From Henriciella sp. (GTDB lineage: Bacteria; Pseudomonadota; Alphaproteobacteria; Caulobacterales; Hyphomonadaceae), in contig NVWP01000035.1 in the NCBI GenBank assembly GCA_002733705.1, positions 1 to 61,876 on the forward strand: a stretch of 61,876 nucleotides of DNA, written 5' to 3'. A model generated the notes under the pieces. That model worked only from the letters and a program-made list of their open reading frames with translations. It made no database searches and was not told where the DNA came from. A program made the position numbers and the translations under genes. Below, piece by piece: positions 7,641 to 16,067 of this stretch. The number at the start of each line of letters is the position of its first letter. Positions within the stretch are counted from its first letter, which is position 1.

Positions 7641-8690
7641 CTAGTCGTCTTCTATTTCCAGTCCGCGATAAGCCTCTGCCACCAGGCGGGCGATCTCTTC
7701 ACAGGCCGTCCGTGCCGCCGGAACAGCGCCCGTAAAAGCGGTAAAGCCGTGCGCCAGACTGTCATAGCATTTATAGGTCACTTTCACGCCCGCCTTGCGA
7801 AGGAGCTGGGCGTAGGCAGCGCCATCATCGACGAGCGGGTCGAAACCGGCTGTCGCAATGATAGCTGGCGGCAGGTCTTCCAGACGGGTTTCGCGCGCGG
7901 GTGAAAGCCGCACATCCGACTTGTCCTGGCCGTCTGGAATATACTGTTCCATGAACCAGCGCATCGTCTCGGCGTCCAGCGGATAGGTCTCGCCATAGGT
8001 CTGGTAGGATGGAAATTCGTCCTCGATCTCTGTCGCCGGATAGATCATCAGCTGGAGAAGCGGCATCGGCTTGCGCTCCCGCATCATTTCCTGAGCGACA
8101 ATGGCAGTAAAATTGCCGCCCATACTGTCGCCGCCAATCGTCGCGGCGCCTGCGGGTGCGCCGTGTTTGGTTGCATTACGCAGCGCCCATTCATATGCAT
8201 CGATGCAGTCTTCAAGCCCGGCGGGAAATTTATGCTCGGGCGCCAGGCGGTAATCGACCGACAGCACCGGACAGGCGGCGGCCTTCGCGATCATCGTGCA
8301 GAAGACATGGCAGGTCTCAAGGTCGCCGATCACGCCACCGCCAAAATGGTAATAGACCATCATGGGCGCCTTCGGGTCCTGATTGTCCGGTCTGTATATG
8401 CGCACCGGAATCTTGTGGCCATCGGTCGCGGGGATCTCGCTGTCACTCCACGAAACGCCCGGCTCAGGCTTGTCGGCGAACATGGCAAGACCCGCCGCCG
8501 AGGCGGCCCGCGCTTCGGCGGGGGAGAGACTCGACATGGGCGGCTGGCGCTTTGCGCCCTCCATCATGAACTGGAAACGTGGATCCAGCGTGCGCCCGCC
8601 AAGGACGAGCGGTTCGCCGCCCGAAAGTTTGACCAGAAGGCCCCCTGGAAGCTTCATCAGCAGTTTTGCAATCGTCGCCTGCAAGCTCAT
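7641..8690 (-). CDS. alpha/beta hydrolase, HSL-like (family IV) esterase
   Basis: 349-residue esterase/lipase of the hormone-sensitive-lipase group. The nucleophile motif is GGDSMGGNF, the acid is in TAGFDPLVDDG and the catalytic His in LAHGFTAF. YRLAPEHKFPAGLEDC is the characteristic conserved block. The oxyanion-hole motif, normally HGGG, reads HFGGG, with a Phe directly after the His. It lies 14 bases downstream of a TetR gene on the same strand, so it may be controlled by that regulator. Substrate unknown, probably a short-chain acyl ester. Confidence 0.9.
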   Translation of the reverse strand: MSLQATIAKLLMKLPGGLLVKLSGGEPLVLGGRTLDPRFQFMMEGAKRQPPMSSLSPAEARAASAAGLAMFADKPEPGVSWSDSEIPATDGHKIPVRIYRPDNQDPKAPMMVYYHFGGGVIGDLETCHVFCTMIAKAAACPVLSVDYRLAPEHKFPAGLEDCIDAYEWALRNATKHGAPAGAATIGGDSMGGNFTAIVAQEMMRERKPMPLLQLMIYPATEIEDEFPSYQTYGETYPLDAETMRWFMEQYIPDGQDKSDVRLSPARETRLEDLPPAIIATAGFDPLVDDGAAYAQLLRKAGVKVTYKCYDSLAHGFTAFTGAVPAARTACEEIARLVAEAYRGLEIEDD

Positions 8691-8704
8691 AGCCGCTCTG
8701 CCTT

Positions 8705-9337
8705 CTATTTCTTCCGTGTCGTCGCCAGCGTCCCTGCCCCGTTCATGAAGAGCTGGGTCGCAAATTCAACGGCGCCCGCCGTATCGACCGGACGCCTGCG
8801 CAGCATATGATCCCCAACTTCCCGCGCAATCCCTATTGCCGCTGCGGTGAGAAAACCGGAGTCGGAAAGGGAAAGGCCGGAGGACTGCGCCACATGTTCA
8901 AAGTCGGCGCGGATTTCCTCGAAAACCGCATGCATTTCCGGCGTGTCGACCCGTACACCGATCATGGCCGCATGCGGCGCGCCTCGCTCGATCGCCTCTT
9001 CATTCTCCTCATTGAGGAATTCGAAATAGGCGCTGTAGGCAGCCTTCAGATAGGCTTCCAATGAGGTCGCCCTGGCGCGCACAGATGCCAGACGTGAGCG
9101 GAACCGCTGAACCCCTTCATTGGCCAGCGCCTCGAAGACTTCTTCCTTGGAGCGGAAATAATTGTAGAAGGTGCCGGCCGCGAGATCGGTCTCTCTTATG
9201 ATGTCACGAACGGTCGCCGCATCGGCGCCCATACGCGCAAAGACCTGGCGCGCCGCCTCCAGAATCGCCTGACGGTTCGCGGCCTTGGCGCGTGCGCGCT
9301 TTCCGGAAAGCTCTTCCTGCTCGACTCTCGCGTCCAT
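8705..9337 (-). CDS. TetR/AcrR family transcriptional regulator
   Basis: 210 residues from ATG 9337, which is preceded by GAAAGGCGG; a longer frame from a GTG at 9370 lacks this. The N-terminal HTH contains ATVRDIIRETDLAAGTFYNYFRSKEEVF, a textbook TetR recognition helix. The C-terminal ligand domain is not assignable. The downstream esterase is 14 bases away on the same strand and is the likely partner gene. Confidence 0.88.
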   Translation of the reverse strand: MDARVEQEELSGKRARAKAANRQAILEAARQVFARMGADAATVRDIIRETDLAAGTFYNYFRSKEEVFEALANEGVQRFRSRLASVRARATSLEAYLKAAYSAYFEFLNEENEEAIERGAPHAAMIGVRVDTPEMHAVFEEIRADFEHVAQSSGLSLSDSGFLTAAAIGIAREVGDHMLRRRPVDTAGAVEFATQLFMNGAGTLATTRKK

Positions 9338-9388
9338 GGTCCGCCTTTCTGCAACAAATTCAGCAGTCACCAGATTGATGACGCCCCG

Positions 9389-10063
9389 TCAACTTTGGTC
9401 AGCTCGCAGGTGTGCGATTTCTTCCTGCCGGCGTACTGAGAGCAGCACGCCCCACGCGGCCCTGACCAGGATCAGGGCGAGAACACCCGCCAGCGGTTCA
9501 TTGAACAGAACCAGCAGTGCGAACCCGGCGAAGAGCGCGAAGTGCAGGACAACGACCCGCCCATAGGGCCTGGCCATCTCGGTTATGGGGTTGGTCTCGC
9601 GATATTCGCCGCGCAGGAGGAAATCGCGAACGAAGAGGAAAACCTGCAAGGTAAGGATCGCGCCCACGAACCAGATCATGCCGGTGCCCGTGGAGAATGC
9701 GTAATTCACAAGATCGAATGGATCGAACTGGACCGTGCCGCCCCCATTGGAGATTTCCGAGAAAGCCATGAGGAAGACGCCGTGCACAAAGCAGAACATC
9801 CCGTAGTGAAAGGTAAAGAAGGCACCGAGCGCCGCCCAGCCGAGGAGCGCGTTGAGACCATGGCGCGCGGAGGCAGCGGCCATATGCAGCAGGGTGATGA
9901 GACCCAGTAGGAGGTTTTCGAGCCAATAGAGAAAGACAAGCGCCGCCGCGCCCCAGCCGAGCTGAAAAACGGCGATAAGCGGAAAGAGATCGACCGCCAG
10001 GATCACCCACGAGACCGGGTCCCGGTAAGCGCGCGCCAGCGCTTCTGGTGTCAGCCTGCCCAT
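9389..10063 (-). CDS. DUF6498-type integral membrane protein
   Basis: 224-residue membrane protein with about six hydrophobic segments: WVILAVDLFPLIAVFQLGW, ALVFLYWLENLLLGLITLL, FFTFHYGMFCFVHGVFLM and three more. The WLEN and FHYG...HG motifs in the first half resemble the DUF6498 family, whose function is unknown. His and Glu residues inside or next to helices could bind a metal or cofactor, but this cannot be judged here. It is followed on the same strand by the TetR-esterase pair with small gaps. Confidence 0.7.
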   Translation of the reverse strand: MGRLTPEALARAYRDPVSWVILAVDLFPLIAVFQLGWGAAALVFLYWLENLLLGLITLLHMAAASARHGLNALLGWAALGAFFTFHYGMFCFVHGVFLMAFSEISNGGGTVQFDPFDLVNYAFSTGTGMIWFVGAILTLQVFLFVRDFLLRGEYRETNPITEMARPYGRVVVLHFALFAGFALLVLFNEPLAGVLALILVRAAWGVLLSVRRQEEIAHLRADQS

Positions 10064-10082
10064 GTCCCCACCCTGCCCTCGG

Positions 10083-10784
10083 TCAGTAGGCTGCGGTTAA
10101 GCCTATATAGGGCGGGAAGGAAAGCGGATTATACGCCGTCAGGCTGCTGGGATAGCTGCCGGTCAGAACCTCGAAATGAAGATGGATACCGGTGCTGCGC
10201 CCTGTCGTGCCCATAATGCCCAGGGGCTGCCCGAAGCCGATGTCGCGCCCGGCTTCCACGCCGGCCTCGATATTGGCGAGGTGCGCGTAACGGGTGAAGA
10301 CGCCCTGCCCATGATCGATCAGGATGGTGTTGCCGAAACTGGGGCTGCGCTTTGCCTCACGGATCGTGCCGGGGGCGGCTGAATAGACCATACCGGCCGG
10401 GCGTGAGCGAAAGTCCAGACCCTTGTGCGTGCGGCCCATCCGGTGGCCGAAACCGGATGTCATGCAGGCATTATTGGTCGGCACGGACGCCATAACCACC
10501 TTGCCGTCAACGAGAATGATCGGGTTGAAGTCGATGACGCGCAGATTGTCATCATAGGCAAAGGCATTGGTGATCGTGCTGTTGGGGCAGAGATAGAGGT
10601 CCGCATCCGGCTGGAAGGGCCCCTGCTCTGCACTCACACTGGCGGTCGCGGTGATGGCGGCAGGAGCCTCGACACGTTCAGCCCCGCGATTGGGATAGAA
10701 GACAGGCGCGGGGGTCGTGCCGCAGGCTGTTACGAGAAACGCGCCCGCCAGACTTGCAAGCAAGATGCGCAACATATCCGCCAT
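10083..10784 (-). CDS. M23-family peptidoglycan endopeptidase, lipoprotein
   Basis: 233 residues. A lipoprotein signal peptide ends in VTAC (Cys21). The C-terminal LytM/M23 domain contains the zinc ligands: SGFGHRMGRTHKGLDF (first His and Asp) and GIHLHFEV (HxH). Between them are GNTILIDHGQG and YAHL. All expected metal and catalytic residues seem present, so an active D,D-endopeptidase acting on cross-linked peptidoglycan in the periplasm is likely. It lies 20 bases upstream of the DUF6498 gene on the same strand. Confidence 0.9.
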   Translation of the reverse strand: MADMLRILLASLAGAFLVTACGTTPAPVFYPNRGAERVEAPAAITATASVSAEQGPFQPDADLYLCPNSTITNAFAYDDNLRVIDFNPIILVDGKVVMASVPTNNACMTSGFGHRMGRTHKGLDFRSRPAGMVYSAAPGTIREAKRSPSFGNTILIDHGQGVFTRYAHLANIEAGVEAGRDIGFGQPLGIMGTTGRSTGIHLHFEVLTGSYPSSLTAYNPLSFPPYIGLTAAY

Positions 10785-10805
10785 CCATCGGTCCGATTAA
10801 CCATT

Positions 10806-12137
10806 TCAGGCGGTGGCTTTCACGCGCTTCCGCCCACGCTCTATCTCTTTCATGAGATCCTTTACGTAAGCGTTAAAATCGACCTGCATCGTATGACGCG
10901 GCGCATCGTAGAAATGGCCCAGATGGAACTGCTCGTCTTCCTTGATGATGTCCCACATCTCGGTCTCTGGCGGGAACTCATACTCACCGGCAATCTTTGC
11001 GGCGCAGAGCTTTGACTGCTGTTCGGCAAAGTTCACCAGCGTCGGCAGCGGCTGGGCGAGACCAAGGAAGAAAAGGTTCTCATAGCCCGGCCGGACCATG
11101 CGTTTGTAGAGCTGGATCTTGTTGTCCTTTGGCAGGATGTCCGGGTCGGTCAGGAAGGGGAAACTGATATTATAGCCTGTCGCCCACACGATGGCGTCCA
11201 GCTGTTCGCGCGTTCCGTCCGCGAAGACGACACCATCCCCATCGAGCCGCTCCATGGCCCCTTTCGGGGAAATGTCCCCGCAGCCGACACGGGTCAGGAA
11301 CTCGCCCGAAACCGATGGGTGCGCGTCCAGCGGCTCATGGTCAGGCTTGGGCAGGCCATAATCCTCCATATTGCCAACGCGCTTCTTGATCGAGGCGCGC
11401 GCAAGCTTGCGGCCGAGCTTTGTCGGCATCCAGCCCGGCAGGACCGATTTGTCGGCCGGCTGGCCGTTCATATATTTCGGCAGGACCCAGACGCCGCGGC
11501 GCATGGAGATGAAGAGTTTTTCAGCAATCGGACGCTGTGAAAGCTCGGACGAGATGTCCATTGCCGAATTGCCGGCCCCAACCACGAGCACCCGCTTGCC
11601 GCGGAAGTCATAGGGCTCGAACGGGTCGCGATAGTGGTGAGAGTGCACCTGATAGCCGTTGAATTCACCGGGATAGTCCGGGACCCGGGCATCCCAGTGG
11701 TGACCATTGGCGACGAACAGCCACTGATAGGTCTTTGTCTCACCGGTCGACAGCGTCACGTCCCAGTCGCCGTCGCTGCGGCGTTCCGCCTTGATCACTT
11801 CGGTATTGAAGGTGATCGTCTCGCGCAGGCCGAAATGGTCGACATAATCGTGGAAATACTGCAGCAGCTGGGCATGATGCGGGAAGTCCGGCCACTCTTC
11901 AGGGACCGGATAGTCCTCAAAGGCAAGACGCCATTTCGACGTGTCGATATGGAGGCTCTGATAGCAGGAGGAGAGGCCGTTCGGGTTGCGATAGTACCAG
12001 TTGCCGCCAATATCGTCCGACATCTCAAAGCAGTCATAGGCAATGCCATAATCCTTCAGGCGCTTGGCCATAGTGAAGCCGGAACAGCCCGCCCCGATGA
12101 TGCAGGCCTTGCCACCTGTGTGTGCGTCGAATGCCAT
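10806..12137 (-). CDS. flavin-containing monooxygenase
   Basis: 443 residues. The FAD-binding Rossmann motif is GAGCSG (about residues 16-21), the NADPH motif is GAGNSAMD, and the fingerprint FNGYQVHSHHY fits the FMO form FxGxxxHxxxY. The C-terminal WATGY motif is also present. It likely oxygenates a soft nucleophile or an organic sulfur/nitrogen compound; substrate unknown. Start ATG has GGGAGGAAA upstream. It is divergent from two thioesterase genes. Confidence 0.9.
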   Translation of the reverse strand: MAFDAHTGGKACIIGAGCSGFTMAKRLKDYGIAYDCFEMSDDIGGNWYYRNPNGLSSCYQSLHIDTSKWRLAFEDYPVPEEWPDFPHHAQLLQYFHDYVDHFGLRETITFNTEVIKAERRSDGDWDVTLSTGETKTYQWLFVANGHHWDARVPDYPGEFNGYQVHSHHYRDPFEPYDFRGKRVLVVGAGNSAMDISSELSQRPIAEKLFISMRRGVWVLPKYMNGQPADKSVLPGWMPTKLGRKLARASIKKRVGNMEDYGLPKPDHEPLDAHPSVSGEFLTRVGCGDISPKGAMERLDGDGVVFADGTREQLDAIVWATGYNISFPFLTDPDILPKDNKIQLYKRMVRPGYENLFFLGLAQPLPTLVNFAEQQSKLCAAKIAGEYEFPPETEMWDIIKEDEQFHLGHFYDAPRHTMQVDFNAYVKDLMKEIERGRKRVKATA

Positions 12138-12243
12138 TGATTTCCTCCCGCAGCGTCACTTGTTGTGTTCGCTTTCCGGGATGGTATCGAGGATCAAGCG
12201 GACGTCAATTTCACGTCGCGGCAACAGTAGCGAGGACATCTCC

Positions 12244-12759
12244 ATGAGCGAAGAGGGCGAGCATCAGGACATGATGCTGAAGCTGATGAAGCAGCATACA
12301 CGCAAAGCGATGTCGACGGTTCCGTGGGCCAACGCGCTCGGTATCGAGCTGACGAACATTGAGAAAGGCCGCGCTTTCGCGAAGGTTGGCTGGCGCGAAG
12401 ACCTGGTGGGCGATCCTGAAACGGGCGTTATCTATGGCGGGGTCCTGACCGCACTTCTCGATAATCTGAGTGGTTTCTGTATCAATACGGCGCTGAAAAA
12501 GCCTATGTCCATGGCGACGCTGGACCTTCGGATCGACTATATGCGGCCGGCCGACAAGGGACGCGACATCCTCGCTGAAGCAGAGTGCTATCACGTGACC
12601 CGGAACGTCGCCTTCACACGTGCCTGGGCCTATCATGACAGCCGGGACAAGGTGATCGCGACGGCAGCAGGCACATTTGCGCTGAACGATATTACCCGCT
12701 GGGCCAGCGGCAATGAAGCCATGGATATCGCCAACAAGATGCTTGGAGAAGGCCAATGA
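12244..12759 (+). CDS. PaaI/hotdog-fold acyl-CoA thioesterase
   Basis: 171-residue hotdog-fold protein with the PaaI pattern GVIYGGVLTALLDNLSG and DLRIDYMRPADKGRDI. It would hydrolyse acyl- or aryl-CoA thioesters. Start ATG 12244 follows a GAGGACATCTCC stretch; an upstream start at 12064 would read through the promoter region and the FMO start. Its stop overlaps the start of a second thioesterase (ATGA), so the two are translationally coupled. Confidence 0.85.
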   Translation: MSEEGEHQDMMLKLMKQHTRKAMSTVPWANALGIELTNIEKGRAFAKVGWREDLVGDPETGVIYGGVLTALLDNLSGFCINTALKKPMSMATLDLRIDYMRPADKGRDILAEAECYHVTRNVAFTRAWAYHDSRDKVIATAAGTFALNDITRWASGNEAMDIANKMLGEGQ

Positions 12760-13175
12760 GTTCACGCGCAGACCAGCTTCAGGCCTTTCTCGACCGCACC
12801 CCCTTTGCCCGCTTTGTCGGCATGAAGGTGGACATCGAAGGCGACAATCTGATCGCCCGGCTACCCTTTCAGGAAATGTTTATCGGCAATCGCGCGATCA
12901 ACGCCCTGCATGGCGGCGCCACAGGTGCTTTTCTGGAAATGACCGCCATCTCCCAGCTTTATCTCCAGTCCGACCTTCAACGCCTGCCCAAGACCATCAA
13001 CCTCACCATCGACTATCTTCGAAGTGCCAAGGGCGGTGAGGATCTGTACGCGCACGCCATCGTCCACAAGCTGGGCCGGCGTATGGCAAGCGTGCGGGCC
13101 GAAGCCTGGCAGGGCGACAAGGACAAGCCGGTGACAGCTCTACAGGCGCATTTCCTGGTCTCTGAGGAGGGTTGA
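12756..13175 (+). CDS. second PaaI/hotdog-fold thioesterase
   Basis: 139-residue hotdog protein with the motif INALHGGATGAFLEMTA and NLTIDYLRSAKGGEDL, clearly homologous in layout to the preceding gene but shorter at the N-terminus. It starts by a 4-base overlap with it. The two may form a hetero-oligomer or have split acyl-CoA specificities. The last 36 bases run into the convergent MFS gene. Confidence 0.85.
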   Translation: MSSRADQLQAFLDRTPFARFVGMKVDIEGDNLIARLPFQEMFIGNRAINALHGGATGAFLEMTAISQLYLQSDLQRLPKTINLTIDYLRSAKGGEDLYAHAIVHKLGRRMASVRAEAWQGDKDKPVTALQAHFLVSEEG

Positions 13176-14444
13176 GTGCTCGAGTCGCTGATTGAAGGCG
13201 ACCGAGACCGCGTAGAAGCCGATCGCCAGCAGGCTAAGCGCCGCGCAGGCGGCAAAGGCTGCCGGGTATCCGCCTGAGGCACGCACCCAGCCAAGCTGGC
13301 CAGCGCCAAGGCTTGTGCCGAAATTCAGAAGCGCCATGAAGATGGAAAACTGTGTTGCGGCCACGCTGCCCTGGGACTGGCCCATGGCGATAGCATAGGT
13401 GCAGACCGACATCAGGACGAAAAGAACGCTGTAGAGAAGAAGATAGCCCAAATAGAAATCGCCTGAGGACCAGAACCAGATCGCTGCCGCATTGAGCAGA
13501 GCCATACCAGCAAGCGCGCCGCCCAGCGCCTTGAGCGGCCCGACCCGGTCCGCGAGCCATCCTGAGACGAAGATACCGAACAGGCCACCAATCAGGTCTG
13601 CGGTAGCGTCCCGGTCGGTGAAAAGCTCGCGGCTCCATTCCAGCTTCTGCACGGCGAGCGCCGGAGAGAAGGCCGTTTTCAGCCCATACGCCAGAAAGGC
13701 GACCAGAATGCCGCCTGCAAGCATCAGGCTGGCCGGGCGTTTCATGGCCAGGAAGACGCCTTTAAGGAGCGGCCACCAGCGCTTGACCTGAACACTGCGC
13801 GTGCGCGGTGAGGCCTTCCCAGCCGACCATGGCATCAGTTTCTCGCCTTCCCGCTCCCTCAAAAGCAGCGGCGCCAGCATGACGAGGCCAACGAAAAATG
13901 CGGTCGCCAGCGCGGCGAGCCCATGACCCTCATCGCCGATGAGGCGGCCGCTAAGAAACGCGAAGCCGGCGGTGCCGAGTGTCTTGCCGCCCCACATCAG
14001 GCCATTGGCCGTGGCACGTTCCTCTTCGTCCAGAATATCAATCGCCATGCCGTCAATCGCGACGTCCTGAAACGCGCCCGCGAAATTCACGGCAAAACCG
14101 GCCACGGCGAACCAGTAAAGACTGTTGTCCGGCGGCGCGAGGCTGGCGAACCACAGAAGGCTCGCAATCAGGATCAGCTGCGCCACGATCAGCCATGGCC
14201 GTTTTCGTCCCATGGCCGCATAGGTGAAGCGGTCCATCAGGACACCATTGAAGAGCTTGAAACTCCAAGGGAGCAGGATGACCGCGATATAACCTGCAAT
14301 CGCATCCGCCCCGACCCCCTGCGAGGCGAACCAGGCGGGGACAGCGATGTAAAGAAGGCCTTCCGGCGCGCCCTGAGCAGCATAGAGCAGCATCAGGCTG
14401 CCAAGCCTTAACGGCTTGTTTCGATCAAGCGCGGGAAGCCTCAA
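13140..14444 (-). CDS. MFS transporter, AmpG/PAT-like
   Basis: 434-residue carrier with about 12 hydrophobic segments. The conserved QDVAIDGMAIDIL block and the GMGRKRP-like loop after helix 2 (MGRKRPWLI) resemble the AmpG/acetyl-CoA transporter branch of MFS, which moves muropeptides or related large solutes. The start overlaps the upstream GNAT-nitrilase gene by 4 bases, so the two are coupled. The 3' end overlaps the convergent thioesterase by 36 bases. Substrate not determinable. Confidence 0.82.
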   Translation of the reverse strand: MRLPALDRNKPLRLGSLMLLYAAQGAPEGLLYIAVPAWFASQGVGADAIAGYIAVILLPWSFKLFNGVLMDRFTYAAMGRKRPWLIVAQLILIASLLWFASLAPPDNSLYWFAVAGFAVNFAGAFQDVAIDGMAIDILDEEERATANGLMWGGKTLGTAGFAFLSGRLIGDEGHGLAALATAFFVGLVMLAPLLLREREGEKLMPWSAGKASPRTRSVQVKRWWPLLKGVFLAMKRPASLMLAGGILVAFLAYGLKTAFSPALAVQKLEWSRELFTDRDATADLIGGLFGIFVSGWLADRVGPLKALGGALAGMALLNAAAIWFWSSGDFYLGYLLLYSVLFVLMSVCTYAIAMGQSQGSVAATQFSIFMALLNFGTSLGAGQLGWVRASGGYPAAFAACAALSLLAIGFYAVSVAFNQRLEHSTLLRDQEMRL

Positions 14445-15994
14445 CCGCCATCCTTCCAGGCCACGCGGTAAAGGTCGAACCGCCGGTCCCTTAGGTTCCT
14501 GACCGTACCCTCGGACCGCGCGAAATTGAGATCGTTGAGGTCGAGGTCCGCCATCACGACCGCCTCGACATTTTCGGCGATCTCAGCGGCAATGCCTTCG
14601 CGGGCGAATGGATAGTCGCACGGCGTCAGAATGGCCGACTGGGCATAGTTGATGTCCATATTCTCGACATTCGGCAGGTTGCCCGTACAGCCGGAGGTCA
14701 CGACATAGAGCTGGTTCTCGATGCAGCGGGCGTGGCAGCAATAACGCACCCGCAGATAGCCCTGGCGGCTGTCGGTACAGAACGGCGTGAACAGGATGCG
14801 CGCGCCTTCATCAGTAAGGCGGCGAGCAAGCTCCGGGAATTCGGAATCATAGCAGATCAGGACGCCGATGGGGCCGCAATCGGTCGGGATGACGTCGACG
14901 CTGTCGCCGCCCTTGATATTCCACCAGTGGCGCTCATCCGGGGTCGGATGGATCTTTTCCTGCGCGTGAACGGAGCCGTTGCGCAGGAAGACATAGGCAA
15001 CATTCTGGATGTCACCATCATCGGTGCGCGTCGGGTGGGAGCCGCCGATGATGTTGATGTTGTAGGAGATGGCAAGCTCACGCATCTCATCGACGAAGCG
15101 CGGGGTATAGCGGGTCAGCGCCTCAATCGACTCAGCCGGGCGCAGCTTGCGCTTCTCGAAGGCGAGAAGCTGCAGTGTGAACAGCTCAGGGAAGACGACA
15201 AAGTCCGCGCGCCGGTCAGAGCAGACATCGACGAAATATTCCACATTGCTCATGAACTCTTCGAAGCTTTTCACAGCGCGCATCTGAACCTGGACCGTGG
15301 CGACGCGCACGCGCTCCTTCGTGGCGTAGGAGACCTTGCTGGTTGGCTTCACTTCCACGGCATACGGGTTGCGCCACACCATGTGCGTGGCATGGCCGCC
15401 GCTGTCTGTGTCCTCTTCGAGATAGTTGTGCAGCACGCCAATCGGCTCAAACCCGGCGCGCAAATGGTAGCGGATCACCGGATCGGTGATCTTTTGCGCG
15501 CGGACGGCTTCGACATAGTCCTCGGGGTTGGGATACTGTTTGCGCTTGCGTTTCCAGCCCGGCATACGCCCGCCAAAGACGATGCCTTTCAGCTCCCAGT
15601 CCTCACAGAGCTGCTGGCGCGCATTATAGAGCCGCTGGCCAATGCGCGTGCGCCGGATCTCCGGGTCGACGCAGACCTCCATGCCATAGAGCCAGTCGCC
15701 TTCCGGGTCGTGGCGGGCGGCATAGCCATTGCCGGTAATCTCGATCCAGTCATGGGGTTTGAGCGCCAGGTCTTCGGCTACCAGAAAGCTCGCCGCATAG
15801 CCAACGACTTCGCCGTCGTATTCGACGAGGAACTGGCCTTCCGGAAAGGACGAGATCTGTCCGCGCAGCATGCCCGGCGTATAGCCGTCCGCTGGACGGC
15901 CATAGACCTTCAGCACAAGTGCCGCGATGGCCGCCACATCGTCCAGCGTCGCATTGCGGACGACAACAGACGCCTTTGTTCTCTCGCTGGGCAT
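14441..15994 (-). CDS. GNAT acetyltransferase fused to carbon-nitrogen hydrolase (nitrilase superfamily)
   Basis: 517-residue two-domain protein. Residues 1-220 are a GNAT domain, with the acetyl-CoA-binding segment VCVDPEIRRTRIGQRLY. Residues 225-510 are a nitrilase-type amidohydrolase with the Glu-Lys-Cys triad: FPELF (Glu), AQEKIHP (Lys) and VLICYDSEFPE (Cys). Such fusions are found in several alphaproteobacteria, but the substrate is unknown; one domain could make an acylated amide that the other handles. Coupled by a 4-base overlap to the downstream MFS gene, suggesting a metabolite-transport pair. Confidence 0.9.
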   Translation of the reverse strand: MPSERTKASVVVRNATLDDVAAIAALVLKVYGRPADGYTPGMLRGQISSFPEGQFLVEYDGEVVGYAASFLVAEDLALKPHDWIEITGNGYAARHDPEGDWLYGMEVCVDPEIRRTRIGQRLYNARQQLCEDWELKGIVFGGRMPGWKRKRKQYPNPEDYVEAVRAQKITDPVIRYHLRAGFEPIGVLHNYLEEDTDSGGHATHMVWRNPYAVEVKPTSKVSYATKERVRVATVQVQMRAVKSFEEFMSNVEYFVDVCSDRRADFVVFPELFTLQLLAFEKRKLRPAESIEALTRYTPRFVDEMRELAISYNINIIGGSHPTRTDDGDIQNVAYVFLRNGSVHAQEKIHPTPDERHWWNIKGGDSVDVIPTDCGPIGVLICYDSEFPELARRLTDEGARILFTPFCTDSRQGYLRVRYCCHARCIENQLYVVTSGCTGNLPNVENMDINYAQSAILTPCDYPFAREGIAAEIAENVEAVVMADLDLNDLNFARSEGTVRNLRDRRFDLYRVAWKDGG

Positions 15995-16067
15995 TCAACC
16001 CCCTGATCTTGCTAGGCAGCTTCCAACCTAGGCAGCCCAGCGGGAGCGGCAAGTGCAGTCCTGTGCC

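Noticed and set aside
14732-16006. 424-codon plus-strand frame opposite the GNAT-nitrilase gene
   Set aside because: Antisense shadow; the minus-strand gene has clear catalytic motifs in both domains.
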